64,000 nucleotides of DNA, taken from Ulota crispa (lineage: Eukaryota; Streptophyta; Bryopsida; Orthotrichales; Orthotrichaceae). The position numbers and the translations under genes are program-made. Below the pieces are notes generated by a model. That model was not told where the DNA came from. It saw only the letters and a program-made list of their open reading frames with translations, and made no database searches. Positions 47,741 through 59,737 of this stretch are shown here, in pieces; the stretch's first letter is position 1; every line of letters starts with the position of its first letter. Where the stretch lies: assembly GCA_963920765.1 (NCBI GenBank), contig OY987244.1:21618358-21682357 (forward strand), given 5' to 3'.

Positions 47741-48387
47741 GGGAAGGACTAAGGAGACACCCCCTATAACCCAACCTATTAAATTTGAGATTATTATTCC
47801 GTTGAAATATGAAATAAAATCAAAACAATATTATAGCGCACATCCGCATGTGTAAGCGTTGCAAACATACAACAAACATGTCTCATTTTTGTGACATGCT
47901 CAAGAGTTAAACTTACAAATGAAGGGAACAAAACACCATATTTGTTACATTGGGAAAAATAGTACATTTTGGGACTTTTGAAAGTTTTAGGTGGCCACCT
48001 AAAATTGAGCTTGCAGCTTTTTTTTTGGTACACCTGTCCTCACTGAAGAGGAGGAATTTGCGAGGGAAAAAATCTTCATGGCTTAGATTGAATCTGATAC
48101 CTTCAAATTTGGTTTAAGGTAACTTTTTGGGTTTAAGGTGGAGTACAATATGGTACCTTTGTTTTTCCCAATTTAACAAATATGGTATTACAACTAGTTT
48201 AACTCTTGACCATGTCACAAATAAGACATATTTGTTGTATGTTCACAACACTTGCACATGCAAATGTGTGCTAAAATACTGTTTTGATTTTATTTCATAT
48301 TTCAACGTAATAATAATCTCAAGTTTAATAGGTTGGGCTATAGGGGGTGTCTCCCTAGCAATTGGGGGGTGTCTCCCTAGTCATTCC
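47741..48387. mobile_element. foldback element, family C
   Basis: Left arm GGAGACACCCCCTATAACCC, CAACCTATTAAATTTGAG and ATATGAAATAAAATCAAAAC; the complements of all three stand in the right arm (48280-48380) with few changes. Outermost bases GGGAAGGACTA and GGAATGACTA. Flanks AACAAACTA and TACAAATTA agree at 7 of 9 positions. The right end carries a short duplicated GGGGGGTGTCTCCCTAG. Confidence 0.75.
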
Positions 48388-51300
48388 TACAAATTATTAG
48401 TCAAAAATGTCAAAAGTTGTCTGATAACTTTTTTTGGACAAACAATAGTTTCAATTTTTTTTTGTAGTTTTTGTCCTAAGACCTTCTTGCTTATAGTCAT
48501 AAAGACTTTAAACTCATTGAAGGGTGCTATGAAAAACTCATATGGTTGTTAGGTCTTTGTTGATTTATATTATCTTACATAGTATTAGAAAAAAACGGGA
48601 GCAACTAAACCTTTTTGTATGAAAGAGATTTTGTTTTCACCTAACTTCAAGAGGGGTAAGGGCCAAGAAACAGGTTGGAAAAGAACAAATTTAGGATACA
48701 AAAATGGTATTCTAGCAAGTTTCTAGCTAGGAGCATAAGAATTTTGAGGTATTAATTTACCAAAGTCAGAAAACAACCCGTCCTTGTGCCCAATTCTCAT
48801 TGCCCATGGAAATTGACCTTAATTAGGGTTGACTTTTACAATGGGTTGGAATTGGAAAAATAAGGAAACAACAAACAAGTTATGTAAGCCATGCATAAAA
48901 GCATTCTAAAAAACAACATAATAGAGAATGAGAAACAATGTTCATGGAGGTTTTTAAGAGAAGCAAGCAAAATATAAGGATCTAAGTTTTCTTAAGTCAA
49001 AAAGTGCTTATGTGGCAATTCTATTTTATACAACACAAGTATGCTTTGCACGCGCTTTGCTACGTGTGACTTTTCACCCTCTCTTTTTCTATTTTTATTT
49101 TTCTTGAAATCATTTCTTATGAAATTTTACACATGCAACAAATGATAATTTCTCTTATTTAAGTATTTTGAATTTCCAACAACTTTTAATCCTCCCTTTG
49201 AGTTCCTTTTTTTCTCCTTTTCTCCTTTACAAATTTCAAGTTTTAAGTGACTCACAATCATCCGATGCTTCACATCCAATGTTTTAAAATATAGAATTTC
49301 AAAAATTTCAATGACTTTTCACAACTTTAATTACTTTTCAATGTCTATTTGTGACATTTCACCCTCCCTTTGGATGCCTTTCCCTCTCATTTTCCCTCTT
49401 TATTAGAATTTGTGATGTTAATAAAAAATTATGTCATGTCATGATGTCATTATATCATGAGACAAACAACCCACGCTTTATAATCAGTGTAAATAGATTT
49501 ATCAATTTTCTCAAATTTTGGTCATTTTTTACCCCATTTTTTACCATTTTTTAAAAACATTTTATCAAGACAGGATTAAATCACTAAGATTTTGAGCCTC
49601 TTTTTGTCGTTGTCAAAAATAGTCATATGATTTTTGATTAGTTCTGCATTTGAAAGAATAAGCATTTTCTTTAGTTTATTGTATGACATTATGGATCTTG
49701 TACAGATCTTTTTTTTTGGTATGTTATTAGTGGTTACATTTGTTTTGATGATTGCAACACTAGTGGCTTTTAGTTTATTGTTTGATTTATTCAAAACACT
49801 TGTTTCTTCGCTTGAAAAACAATCAGCATGACATTGATAATTATTAATGTAGCTAAAACTGTACGATTTTAGACGGTAGTTCTGAAATGTCATTTTGATG
49901 GCTTTAATTGGTGTGATTGCAAAATGTTGAACCAAAAATAACATCAGAGCTGTGTAGATTTTTGTAATTAATATTTAGATGTATTTTAAAACTGTCCACT
50001 AATAATATAAAGAGTTTCTTTGGCTCCTTTTTGAATATTTTGTTTCAAAATTCTAAGTTTTTTCTTATGAAATCTTAAGGCAGTTTTGAAATCATTTTTG
50101 AGGTAAAACAAATGACGATCAATTTTATGCATTACACCGACTTAATTTCATTGTTGTTTTGCACTTGGAAATGGTGTTTTGTGACTCTTGTTTGTTTTCA
50201 TATTATTAGGTTAATCTGATTTACACCTTAAATTTTTTGGTATCACGATTTTATATTCTAAATTCTTTCAGACCAACACATATTCATCAGGTTTGCAGAA
50301 AAAAAATCCAAATTTACAAAAATAAGGATAAAATGATAATTACCAAATTTGCATTATTATAAGTACCAAAGTCAGACTAGTTGTAAAAATGACTGCATAA
50401 CAATAATAGAATCCATTTGTTTGAAATTAGTTTGATTTTCATTAAACTTCAAAGTCCCATGTAGCGCCATTTCAATCACTCTCCTACCAACATTGATTTT
50501 ATTTTCTAAAAAAACAATCATGTATGAAGTCCTAGAGGAGAAGACGATCCTTGTCAAACAATTTTCAAAAACATGGTATCTCCCAAGTTTAACATATGAC
50601 GCTTTTGCACTCCAATTTAGTTCGTGCATTGAAGCTTGTGAGATATTTTGAAACATTCTTGAAATCCAAAAAATCTCCAAAAACATTCCAAAAAATTCAC
50701 CTCTTGCTTCAAAATGGCCTCATAAGCAATTGGATTATAAATGAATATACAGAATGGCTTCCATAGTTTGAGGATTTGATTTTTGTATTTCCATCAAATA
50801 ACTAGCAATGATCCAATATGTGATTTCCAGAATTAGCTCAAGTGTAAGAATATCACTGGAAACTTGCTTAAAATACAAAGTTAACATTGTGATATTCATA
50901 TTTTTTTGTACTAAAAAAATTTGGGAAATTTTTGTTAAATTCTGTCATATTTGGAAACACTACTGCAAATGTCATTGGAGGTATCAAGAGAAAGTAACAA
51001 TATGAAAGTCCACCATGGGGAAAAGAATGTAGGAGATTGATGCAATTGTCAAGCGAATTCTTGCAGGTAACAAGCTCAACCTCCATCCCTAGAGGCATTT
51101 ATTTATTGCAACAAGTCAAAAGATGATAAAAGTTAACTTCATCCTATCCAAGACAAATAATTAGTAAGCTTACTTTTCAAAAAATGGATTTCACCATGAT
51201 TTTGAGTTTTCCTTGAAAGTTAGTTATTTTCTCTTGCAAGTTAATTGGAACTAACAAATGAATGATTCCTATGCTCATCACTTATTTTATGAAATATTTT

Positions 51301-54300
51301 TGGGAGAACTTGCTATTTGCATCTCGGTATTTAGTGGGTTGAGAAATTCATGAGCCTCAAATATGAAATTCAACTTCACTACTTTATGTAAAATTTCACT
51401 CTTGTAATTGTATGTATTTTTGATAGTCCATTAAAATGAAAACTTAGCTCACAAAGTTACATGATTACAGGAAATCATGAGCAATGGTATCTTTGAAGTT
51501 TGTATAATGATTTGCATTCAGTTAAACTTGATTGCTAATAGGTCTAAAATGTGGACGTTGTTCCAATCAATTGGATGTTGCGATATTAGGATTTTGTGCA
51601 ATATCCCTCCTCTTACTTGTTGTTTAATTGCAAACGTGATATTTATCAATTCATACAGGAAAATGAAAAGCTGATCAAAGATAGCAATCAATCCATAATG
51701 ACAAGAATCAACACGAAATGGGATGGCGGAGCTTGTCTTTGAGTTCTTATTTTGAATTTTGTAAACATTTGTTATGCCTTGTATGTGCATGTTTCTAAAA
51801 ATTTATTCAGATTTCTTTCCAATAATATCAGAGCTAGGTTTTTCTAAATTAAAAATTTAACAATTCTTGTTTTGAAACACTTCGAGACTTTATAAATGGT
51901 GATTATGCTCGTCTAAAGTACATCAACAACTTGTTTCAAAGTTTTGGTAGTTCCTCTTTGAATTTCTGAAAGTAGAGATTAATTATTCTTCAACTTTTCA
52001 TTATCAATAAATGGTTGAGTTGAGAAAACAAACCAAGCATCAGAATAGCAATTATATTGCCCATCAAGTAAATTAACAAGGGAATTAGGCCACCAACTTG
52101 CCACTCGTTATATTTATGTACAAGAACTCCATTCTTTTCTTCAACTCAATAGTCAATGTTTTACTCTAGTTATGTTCATAACCCAAAGTGTAATGTATGG
52201 TATGTGTCCAAAGATTGTGTAAGACTTTGCTTAAGGTTGTCTTAATATCAAGAAGCTTCTTGAAAAAAAAACATGTCTACAATGACAAAAAAAGTGTCCT
52301 CAATGACTCATTTTAATTATTTCTTAGTCATTGTAGACTTGGTTTTCCTTCATGCCTTAAGCTATGAATTTTCAATACATAAAGCAAAAAGTAATTGACA
52401 ATACAACATGGATTTTTTTGACACCATATCGATTTTTTTTTACATTTCAATGTATTGAACCACTAACTACAAAGATCATTTCTTTTTTTATCTCCAAATC
52501 CATTTTATAGAAACTCAAATTGACATTCTCTATATCCATAAAAAATGGTTTGGTCTTTCATGTTTTTCTGTTGACTTTGTACAAAGAACCAAATATATTT
52601 AGCCTATTAGAATACTGTCTTGCAATGAATTAAATAGCCATATAAGTTATTTAATAAATGAGGTTCTTGATTTGTATTAAAGCTGAGAAACTTAGAATAA
52701 TTCATACGTTGACAATTACAATGTCGATAAACGTACATGAAAACAATAATGAATGAATCTGCAATGACTTTTTGTATTTCCCTTCAGAATGTACACAAAT
52801 TTTATGAAGAGTCTTTTGATGAATCCATTTTACAGTACATGGTTATGATGACTTAAGTATGCTCTAAAATAAGGGAATTCAAAAGCAAGCATTTATTCAA
52901 AAGAATGTCTACAGAAATCTGCATAATAAGCCAATATTCTCTTATTCACTGAAATATGTTCAACACATATTAAAACGTTTGATGCTATGTTATTGAATTG
53001 AACATAAATTCGGAAATCTACCAATTAACTTGACCGATGCTCAATTGACCATTTTTTTGATTGCTGCCTTTTTTGCGGGCTCCCCAAATGGAAAAAAAGT
53101 CCAAAATTCAAAAATTCATATTCAAGTAGAAAAACAAGTCTACTTTCCAACCCAATTTGAATCATGTCAATTCAATTTTAACTCCGCACCAAGGAGAATT
53201 TTTCAAAGCCAAACATTTTAACATTTGGCTAATGTTATAAAATTGACTATTGTGGGAAACTAATGATGTTCTCTCTTTCAAAAAGATTGCATTTTCAAGT
53301 TTTAGGATAGAATGTCTATTTTTATCCAACACTAACAAATTTTAAATTCTATGAATAAAATTTAAAATTTTGTTAAATATTAAATGATAAATGCTTCAAA
53401 AATTGTTAAACAAGAATCCAAAACCATTTTTGAATGTTTGACTATATGGATAATTACCAAACATCATGATTCTTGTTCTCTATTTTGAAGCAAACTTCAT
53501 CAACGTTACAAAAATATCTTCTTATAATGCATCTGTGTTTTGTCCTTACCCCTTGAGCATGTAAGGGCTAAAGAAAATAAGAGCAATAGAGAGTATGATG
53601 CACATTTGTTATGGACACTTTAAAATTTTCTAAACAAATTACAACACATCTAAGAACTTTTTTCACAGATATATTTCATTTTTTCAAATTTTTTTTTGTA
53701 AAGAGCAACCATCTCATATCATACTTTGCATAAAATTTTCAGATTGGAATTTGTGCCCTCCTTCTATTTGAGAGCCAAAATCATTGCTATACGTACTTAC
53801 TTGCTATTTTTTGTATTTTGTAAAAAAATTCAATAAGGATAAATTTAGATTTTGATATTAGATATTAGATATATAAAGTTGAAAAATTGTTAAAAGTATT
53901 GTTGCTACAAGTATTACTAATTCACTCCATACAAAATTCCATATTTTTTAATCTTTCACAAGAATATTAATAGATTCCATCTTAATGCCCAATTTATGTG
54001 CAATTTTCAATGTGCACAGTCTAATTAGGGTTCCCATAGTACCAACAACCTTCCCATCCATCCTACCACTTTGACATGTGCTAAATCCTACATTTTATCT
54101 ACTTTAACATGTTTGAATGAAAATCTAATTTTTCATATTTTTTGTTTTGCTAGAATTTATGTAGACATCCAAATTGCATCCTTCAACATTTTTTTCTGGT
54201 CCTAAAAATTCTTTGGTATTTCAAAGAGATATTTATCTAACTTTTTTTTAAATTCATTCCTTTTTACATAGAACTGCGTGTGAGTTTTGAAGATTTTTTT

Positions 54301-55060
54301 TTGTTTTGTTTTTGGAAAATTAGAACATACATTACCATGTTCTCTTAAAGCAAACCCAAAGCTTTCAAGACTCCATATATGTAAACCTCTTCTTTATGTA
54401 TCCTAAAAGCACCTACTTTTGTACAAAAAAACAATAAGTTGGGAAAACTTTTGGATGAAAAGGGAACAACTAATGTGAGGATCCATCAAAGTATTCACCA
54501 TGGCATACCAAAGCTGGAGTATGTTGCATGATCAATGATGGAGAGTCTATTTGCTTTAGCAAACAAGTAGACTTGTCATTGATTTAAAGTTAACAACCTA
54601 ATTGGACAAGTGGACAAAATAAGTAATTAGTGTTTGAAATAAGAAACATTGTGTTTCTAGTGATGAGATTTTTGAGGGTAGGTGGAGATGCCCTAAAGAA
54701 TGAGAAAGTTTGAGCAAGTATCTTACTTAAAAAGCAAGAAAGAGAGTGCAGCAAGGACAAAGCCACTTGTAGAGTAGACACTTGTTAAACAATTGATCAA
54801 TGTATGCCGCTACAATGAATCAAGCCATTCTTTGTATTAAGCATGTTGACTTCTTTGCAACAAAAGTGGCATGAAGTTTTCTTGAAAGTGTGTTTGTAAA
54901 TTGTGCTTGCAAGATTCACAAAAAAGGCAAGAATGTATAATGAAAGATAGCTTGGATTAGGGATAAGTTAGGTCTAAAGTGATATTTTTCTTCTTCCATT
55001 TTTCCTTCAAGCGTTGGAGACAAAGACACAAATTGCAGTTGGTCACAATCTTCACAGGAG
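48388..55060. other. long AT-rich intergenic region
   Basis: About 6.7 kb, strongly AT-rich, with only short chance ORFs on both strands. No protein similarity, RNA gene, terminal repeat pair or tandem array could be recognised. It may be very old transposon DNA. Confidence 0.6.
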
Positions 55061-55086
55061 ATTAGGGTTAGGGTTAGGAGATTAGG
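55061..55086 (+). promoter_or_regulatory. telo-box cluster in the leader of the V-ATPase D gene
   Basis: Contains ATTAGGGTTAGGGTTAGGAG, tandem telomere-type words, 72-97 bp before the start codon. In plants, AAACCCTAA telo-boxes near the start site are common in genes for growth and housekeeping; this is established. Function here is inferred. Confidence 0.55.
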
Positions 55087-55157
55087 ATTTGGGTGAAATC
55101 GGGAGTTCTTCGGGAAGTCTGAAGTTCATGCGTTGGGAAGAGAATTGGTAGGCTAAA

Positions 55158-58100
55158 ATGTCGGGGCAAGCGCAGCGATTGAATGTGGCACCGACCATAG
55201 CCGTGATGGGAGCAGTGAAGACCCGGCTGGTGGGTGCCACCAAGGGGCATCAGCTGTTGAAGAGGAAAAGCGATGCTCTCACTTTACAATTCCGACAAAT
55301 CTTGAAGCGGATTGTAGATACAAAAGAATCTGTTGGCAACCTCATGAAAGCGTCTCAGTTTTCTTTGACGGAAGCCAAGTATACAGCAGGGGAGAACATT
55401 AGGCATGTTGTGTTTGAGAACGTAGCCAAAGCAAGCTACAAAGTGAGAACTCGGCAAGAAAACATTGCAGGAGTGAAGCTGTCAAAGTTTGAGCCGTACA
55501 TTGAGACCACCGAGTTGAGACACGACCTCACAGGACTGGCACACGGAGGAATGCAGATTCGACTTTGCAGATCCACGTTTCTGAAGGTGGTCGAAGTTCT
55601 ACTGGAACTTGCAACATTACAGACCTCTTTCGTAACGTTGGACAAGGCAATCAAGACAACCAACCGGAGGGTTAACGCTCTGGAGAATGTTGTGAAACCT
55701 AAATTAGAGAACACGATTTCGTACATAAAGGCAGAGCTTGACGAGTTGGAGAGGGAGGAGTTTTTTAGGTTGAAGAAAGTGCAAACGAACAAGAAGAAAC
55801 AGATGGCGAAGAAGCTGGTGGAGGAGGATGACAAGTCGTTGGTAGCAATATTGAATGCAAACGGGAATTTGGCAAGTCAAACTCGAACGTCGTTGGATCA
55901 TTTGCACGTCCCAACGACGCCTGTTTCAAATTCAAATTATCCTGCTTTGAGCCCGCGTTCGTCGATGCAGAGCCCTAGGGTTTCGGTTTCTCCGAATTCT
56001 TACAGATATGTGTTGCCAAACCCTTCCTCACCTCCATCTACAGCTCCTTCGATTCCTACTCCCACATTTGGACACGATACAGCTTATCATAAATATGTTT
56101 TATCAAATCCTTGCCCCGCTTCAGATAGAGCTCTTCCTACCGCACCTGCACTATTAGCCCCTTCGCTTTTGCTCACATTTGGAGAGTCATATATTCTTCG
56201 TCCTAGAACTATATCCACAAATCTTTCTCCTGCTGATGCATCCTCACTTGATCCATTCACATCTGTAGCAACTATTCCGCAGTCTCCTACATCAGCAGCT
56301 AAAGTTGTTCCTCCTTCACCTGAACAAAAAAGTCCTCTCTCAACACCTGCACTTCCACCATCACCTTCAGTTGCTCCTCCGTGCTCGCCATCAAGTCCTC
56401 CCACACCTTCACCTCAGAGTGCTCCTCCTCCATGTCCACCTTCAGTTGCTCTTCCTACATCTAAGCAAACAAAGTCTGCTTCTATACCATCTACAGCTGT
56501 ATTTTTGCCTCCTATGACTGCACATTCATTTCTTCCTCCCACATACGCATCGTCAATGCCTCCTCGCACTCCAACACCGACAAGGTCTTCTTCTTCTACA
56601 TCTCCATCTTTATTTCGTCATCGCAAATCCGAAGAAAGAGATCCTCGGGTCAACATTAGTTTAGGGTTTCCCCCTGCATATGTAATTACAAACCCTCCTT
56701 CCACGTCTATATCTAAAAAATTTCATCTAACGTCTGCACGTGAAAGTGTTCTTTTTGCAGCTTCATCTAGAAACCCTAATACCACACCTGCACGTACTCT
56801 TCCCACGTCTGGTCCTTCAGTTCCTTGCACCACATATAATCCCTCAATTCTTCCTCCCACATCCGCACCAGTATTTCTTCCTCCTATGTTTGCACCTTCA
56901 TTTCCATATTCTCCATCTGCGCCGCCTTCAAGTTCTCATGCTTCCACATCCGCATCAGTATTTCTTCCTCCTATGTCTGCACCTTCATTTCCATATTCTC
57001 CATCTGCGCCTTCAAGTTCTCCTGTTTCCACATCTGTACCCTCGATCCTTCCTCCTGCATCTCAACCCAGCATTTCTCCTCCTGAATCTGCTGCACCTAT
57101 CAGCCCTCCGTCCACATCCCCATCTCAAGTTCTTCCTCCTACATCGCTATCTTTGATTCCTACTCCAACACCTGTACTTTTGATATCTCCTCCCAAATCT
57201 ACACCGACAAGCCCTCCTTCCACAGCTCCGCCTAGAATTCCTCCTCCAGTGTCTGGACCTAAACACATGTCTCCCACATCTACGCCCTCAAACCGTCTTC
57301 TTTCATCTGTTCCAACCAATCTTCTCACATCTGTGCACACAAGTCCTATTTCCACATCTACATCTCGGACTGATACTTTGTCATTATTAGTCCAAACAAG
57401 GCCTCCTCCCACATCTTCACCACAAAGCCCTTCTCCCACAATTGCCTCTCAAGCTGCTTCTCCCACATCTGAACCTATACATTCTCATAGCGCATCTGCA
57501 CCTTCAACTCCACGTGGGAGACAATCTCCCACATCTGCACAGACCTTTCCTCCCACATCTATATCCATAATCACTCCACCTTCAGCTGCACATGCGACTC
57601 TTCCTCTCACGTCTGTACCTCCAAACCCTACCATGACATTGGCACCTTCGTCTCGTCCCACACCTACACTTGAAGACCCTCCTTCCGCAACTGCGAAAAC
57701 AAGCTCTTCTTCCACAATCAAGCCAAAAAATCTTATACCAACAAGCCCTTCTTCCACATCCGTATCTCCAGACCCTAATAGAGTACCTCCTCTTCCATCT
57801 GCACCTCTGAACCCAAGCAAGACATCTCCAAGCCTTGTCAGGACATCTCCACTCTCATCTCCTCCCACGTCTGTATCTACAGACCCTAATCCACTTGCTC
57901 CTCTTCCCACACCAAGACAAACAAACCCTCCTCCACCCTCAAACCCTAATCCCACAACCAGAAACCCTCCCCTTCCCACATCGTCACTACCAAACCCTAA
58001 TCCCACAACCAGAAACCCCCCTCTTCCCACATCTTTGCTACCAAACCCTAATCGACGCGCAACAGAACCCGCTGCAAGCTTTCCTCCCATGTCGTCACTC

Positions 58101-58469
58101 CCAAACCCTAATCGACGCGCATCTGAACCTCCTCATGCCCGAGCTAGCATACTAGAAAGCTTTTCCTCCTTTACAATGAGCGCGTACCCCATTCTCCCAC
58201 TGTTAGGCGTGCATTCTTCCCCTCCAGCCACTCCCGATCCATTCGAACCAGACTTCGACGAGGACTACGAAGACGAAGACGAAGACGAAGAATCCACGAG
58301 CCCTCATGGCTCGTACAGAGCTCTCCCAAACCCTGCCACTAGCACAACGAGCCGAGCTTCTAGCCCGCACAGCTTGCCATACTCCAGCCCGAGCGCCAAC
58401 CGCACCGGCGCCCCGCATGTGGCTGATGAAGGCTGGAACCTCGACCCCGACCCCGACATCCTCTTCTGA
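55158..58469 (+). CDS. VHA-D: V-type H+-ATPase subunit D with a ~850-residue Pro/Ser/Thr-rich C-terminal extension
   Basis: One uninterrupted 1103-codon frame. Residues ~1-215 are subunit D: it starts MSGQAQRLNVAPTIAVMGAV, with HQLLKRKSDALTLQFRQILK, ENIAGVKLSKFEPY and TTNRRVNALENVVKPKLENT, followed by TISYIKAELDELEREEFFRL. Subunit D is the central rotor shaft that couples ATP hydrolysis to proton pumping, and family members are ~250-260 residues. Here a basic stretch (KKVQTNKKKQMAKKLVEEDD) leads into ~800 residues dominated by Pro, Ser and Thr (SPPTPSPQSAPPPCPPSVAL; repeats of VFLPPMSAPSFPYSPSAP and of PNPNPTTRNPPLPTS), then an acidic run (FDEDYEDEDEDEE, ~1030-1045), and ends DPDILF, which resembles the family's usual DSDIIF end. 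No signal peptide or membrane segment. The start is the only ATG that keeps the conserved N-terminus. A partly retained C-terminus suggests expansion inside the tail rather than fusion to another gene. Confidence 0.9.
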   Translation: MSGQAQRLNVAPTIAVMGAVKTRLVGATKGHQLLKRKSDALTLQFRQILKRIVDTKESVGNLMKASQFSLTEAKYTAGENIRHVVFENVAKASYKVRTRQENIAGVKLSKFEPYIETTELRHDLTGLAHGGMQIRLCRSTFLKVVEVLLELATLQTSFVTLDKAIKTTNRRVNALENVVKPKLENTISYIKAELDELEREEFFRLKKVQTNKKKQMAKKLVEEDDKSLVAILNANGNLASQTRTSLDHLHVPTTPVSNSNYPALSPRSSMQSPRVSVSPNSYRYVLPNPSSPPSTAPSIPTPTFGHDTAYHKYVLSNPCPASDRALPTAPALLAPSLLLTFGESYILRPRTISTNLSPADASSLDPFTSVATIPQSPTSAAKVVPPSPEQKSPLSTPALPPSPSVAPPCSPSSPPTPSPQSAPPPCPPSVALPTSKQTKSASIPSTAVFLPPMTAHSFLPPTYASSMPPRTPTPTRSSSSTSPSLFRHRKSEERDPRVNISLGFPPAYVITNPPSTSISKKFHLTSARESVLFAASSRNPNTTPARTLPTSGPSVPCTTYNPSILPPTSAPVFLPPMFAPSFPYSPSAPPSSSHASTSASVFLPPMSAPSFPYSPSAPSSSPVSTSVPSILPPASQPSISPPESAAPISPPSTSPSQVLPPTSLSLIPTPTPVLLISPPKSTPTSPPSTAPPRIPPPVSGPKHMSPTSTPSNRLLSSVPTNLLTSVHTSPISTSTSRTDTLSLLVQTRPPPTSSPQSPSPTIASQAASPTSEPIHSHSASAPSTPRGRQSPTSAQTFPPTSISIITPPSAAHATLPLTSVPPNPTMTLAPSSRPTPTLEDPPSATAKTSSSSTIKPKNLIPTSPSSTSVSPDPNRVPPLPSAPLNPSKTSPSLVRTSPLSSPPTSVSTDPNPLAPLPTPRQTNPPPPSNPNPTTRNPPLPTSSLPNPNPTTRNPPLPTSLLPNPNRRATEPAASFPPMSSLPNPNRRASEPPHARASILESFSSFTMSAYPILPLLGVHSSPPATPDPFEPDFDEDYEDEDEDEESTSPHGSYRALPNPATSTTSRASSPHSLPYSSPSANRTGAPHVADEGWNLDPDPDILF

Positions 58470-59471
58470 GCTTGAAACTCTCCTTAACTTACTAGTGGAT
58501 CAATCCTTGCACCTGAAGCAGCAGCAACAGCACCTGAAGCAGCAGCAACAGCACCTCGGAAGCTAACAGGTTCGTTGACCCATGACCTTTGCATCGTTCT
58601 CAATGACGTTTCTCCACCAGGACTTTCTCTCAGTTCCTGCAGCGCTTCTCTCTCCATTGTTGCCGAATGATGTTATCATCCCATTCATGGGAATTCAGTA
58701 ACCGCATATTCAGACATCGATTCCTATTCGATGACGCATGCGGCTGCTGCTGCTGCTTTCATGCTAAACCTCTCTTTCCAATGGGTTTAAATAATTTCAT
58801 TGTAATCAATTTAACCATAGCTCTTAACCACAGCTCCATAGATAATGTCACAGAGACACCCTCTTGTTGCACAGCTCTTTGTTACATGCACGATGGATGT
58901 AGATAGGTATTGAATTACGGAGAAGCCAATCTAAACACTTGTTTTTGGATCCTAACTTGAGCTTCAGTGTTACCCCAGTGATGAGCACTATTCGAAGATT
59001 ACAGTGAAGACTTCATCTACCAAACCATGACTAGCAACTGTATTGTACAGTTGCATGCACCGAATGGTGACGAGCAATACCTACCACCCTGAGAGTCAAT
59101 CGAAGCTGCAGTAGAGACATATCGCATGGCGGCATGGACGTCCAGAATTTCTCTGTCTTTAGTTTAATACATGGACAGTTAAGTGAACTCTAGGGATGTC
59201 GCAAAGTAAGCGAGCTGCAATGGCCGAGACTCAGTGTTGATGCTAGCTGCAGCTAATCTAATTCTGCATGCTAATGGCGACGGATTGGTCAAGTAAGCTT
59301 TCAAGGGGAGAAGCAGGCTGGGGTACTACTGTACTGTAAAGTACTGTATAGTCCAGGCCTCCAGGGCAAGGCATGGCAGGGTAGGGTTGGGCAAAGGCAA
59401 GGCAAGGCAAGGAAGAGGAAGCCAAGTGCATGACACCGGGCATATCCAAAGAGTCGTCAGAGTGACAGCAA
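58470..59471. other. 3' region of the V-ATPase D gene and spacer
   Basis: Directly after the stop lie two copies of a CAG-rich 21-mer, listed separately. The rest shows no coding sequence. The 3' UTR end is not determined. Confidence 0.5.
58510..58556 (+). repeat. 21-bp direct repeat (CAG-rich)
   Basis: CACCTGAAGCAGCAGCAACA plus G, twice in a row, followed by CACCT. It lies 40 bp after the stop codon of the V-ATPase D-like ORF. Confidence 0.9.
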
Positions 59472-59737
59472 CCACGTGGAGTGCGCTGCGTTCAAAACAC
59501 TGGTCGTGCTGCCATGGGACGCACTTTTGTAGTTGGACTGGCTTCACCACAAGAATGCCTCAGGGCAGGGTCATCGTCAATGCCACCGTAAATGCCAGAG
59601 TATATGGCGATCAGAAACGGTACTAGTACTACTACTACTGCTCCACCCCTTCTTCATGAGTGAGACTGAGCAGCGAGGTACGCAACGCAAACGAGATTCT
59701 AATGCCCCTCCTCCACATGCCTATTCTCTATATAAAA
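59472..59737 (+). promoter_or_regulatory. candidate promoter: G-box and TATA box with no ORF downstream
   Basis: CCACGTGG (G-box) lies at 59472-59479 and CTATATAAAA at 59728-59737, a good plant TATA match followed by a pyrimidine-rich stretch. No protein-coding frame follows. A 9-bp stem (GTTGTACAG at 59816-59824 with CTGTACAAC at 59859-59867) lies ~80 bp beyond the TATA. A non-coding transcript or the promoter of a lost gene are possible. Confidence 0.35.

Noticed and set aside
57485..58090. 201-residue minus-strand frame opposite the V-ATPase D tail (and similar frames at 56087-56404 and 57125-57439)
   Set aside because: Antisense image of Pro/Ser/Thr codons; Gly/Val-rich with no independent support.
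55900..58440. The Pro-rich part of the D gene as an unspliced intron
   Set aside because: It has no stop over ~2.5 kb, is far less AT-rich than other introns here, and lacks clear donor and acceptor sites at its edges; cDNA would settle it.
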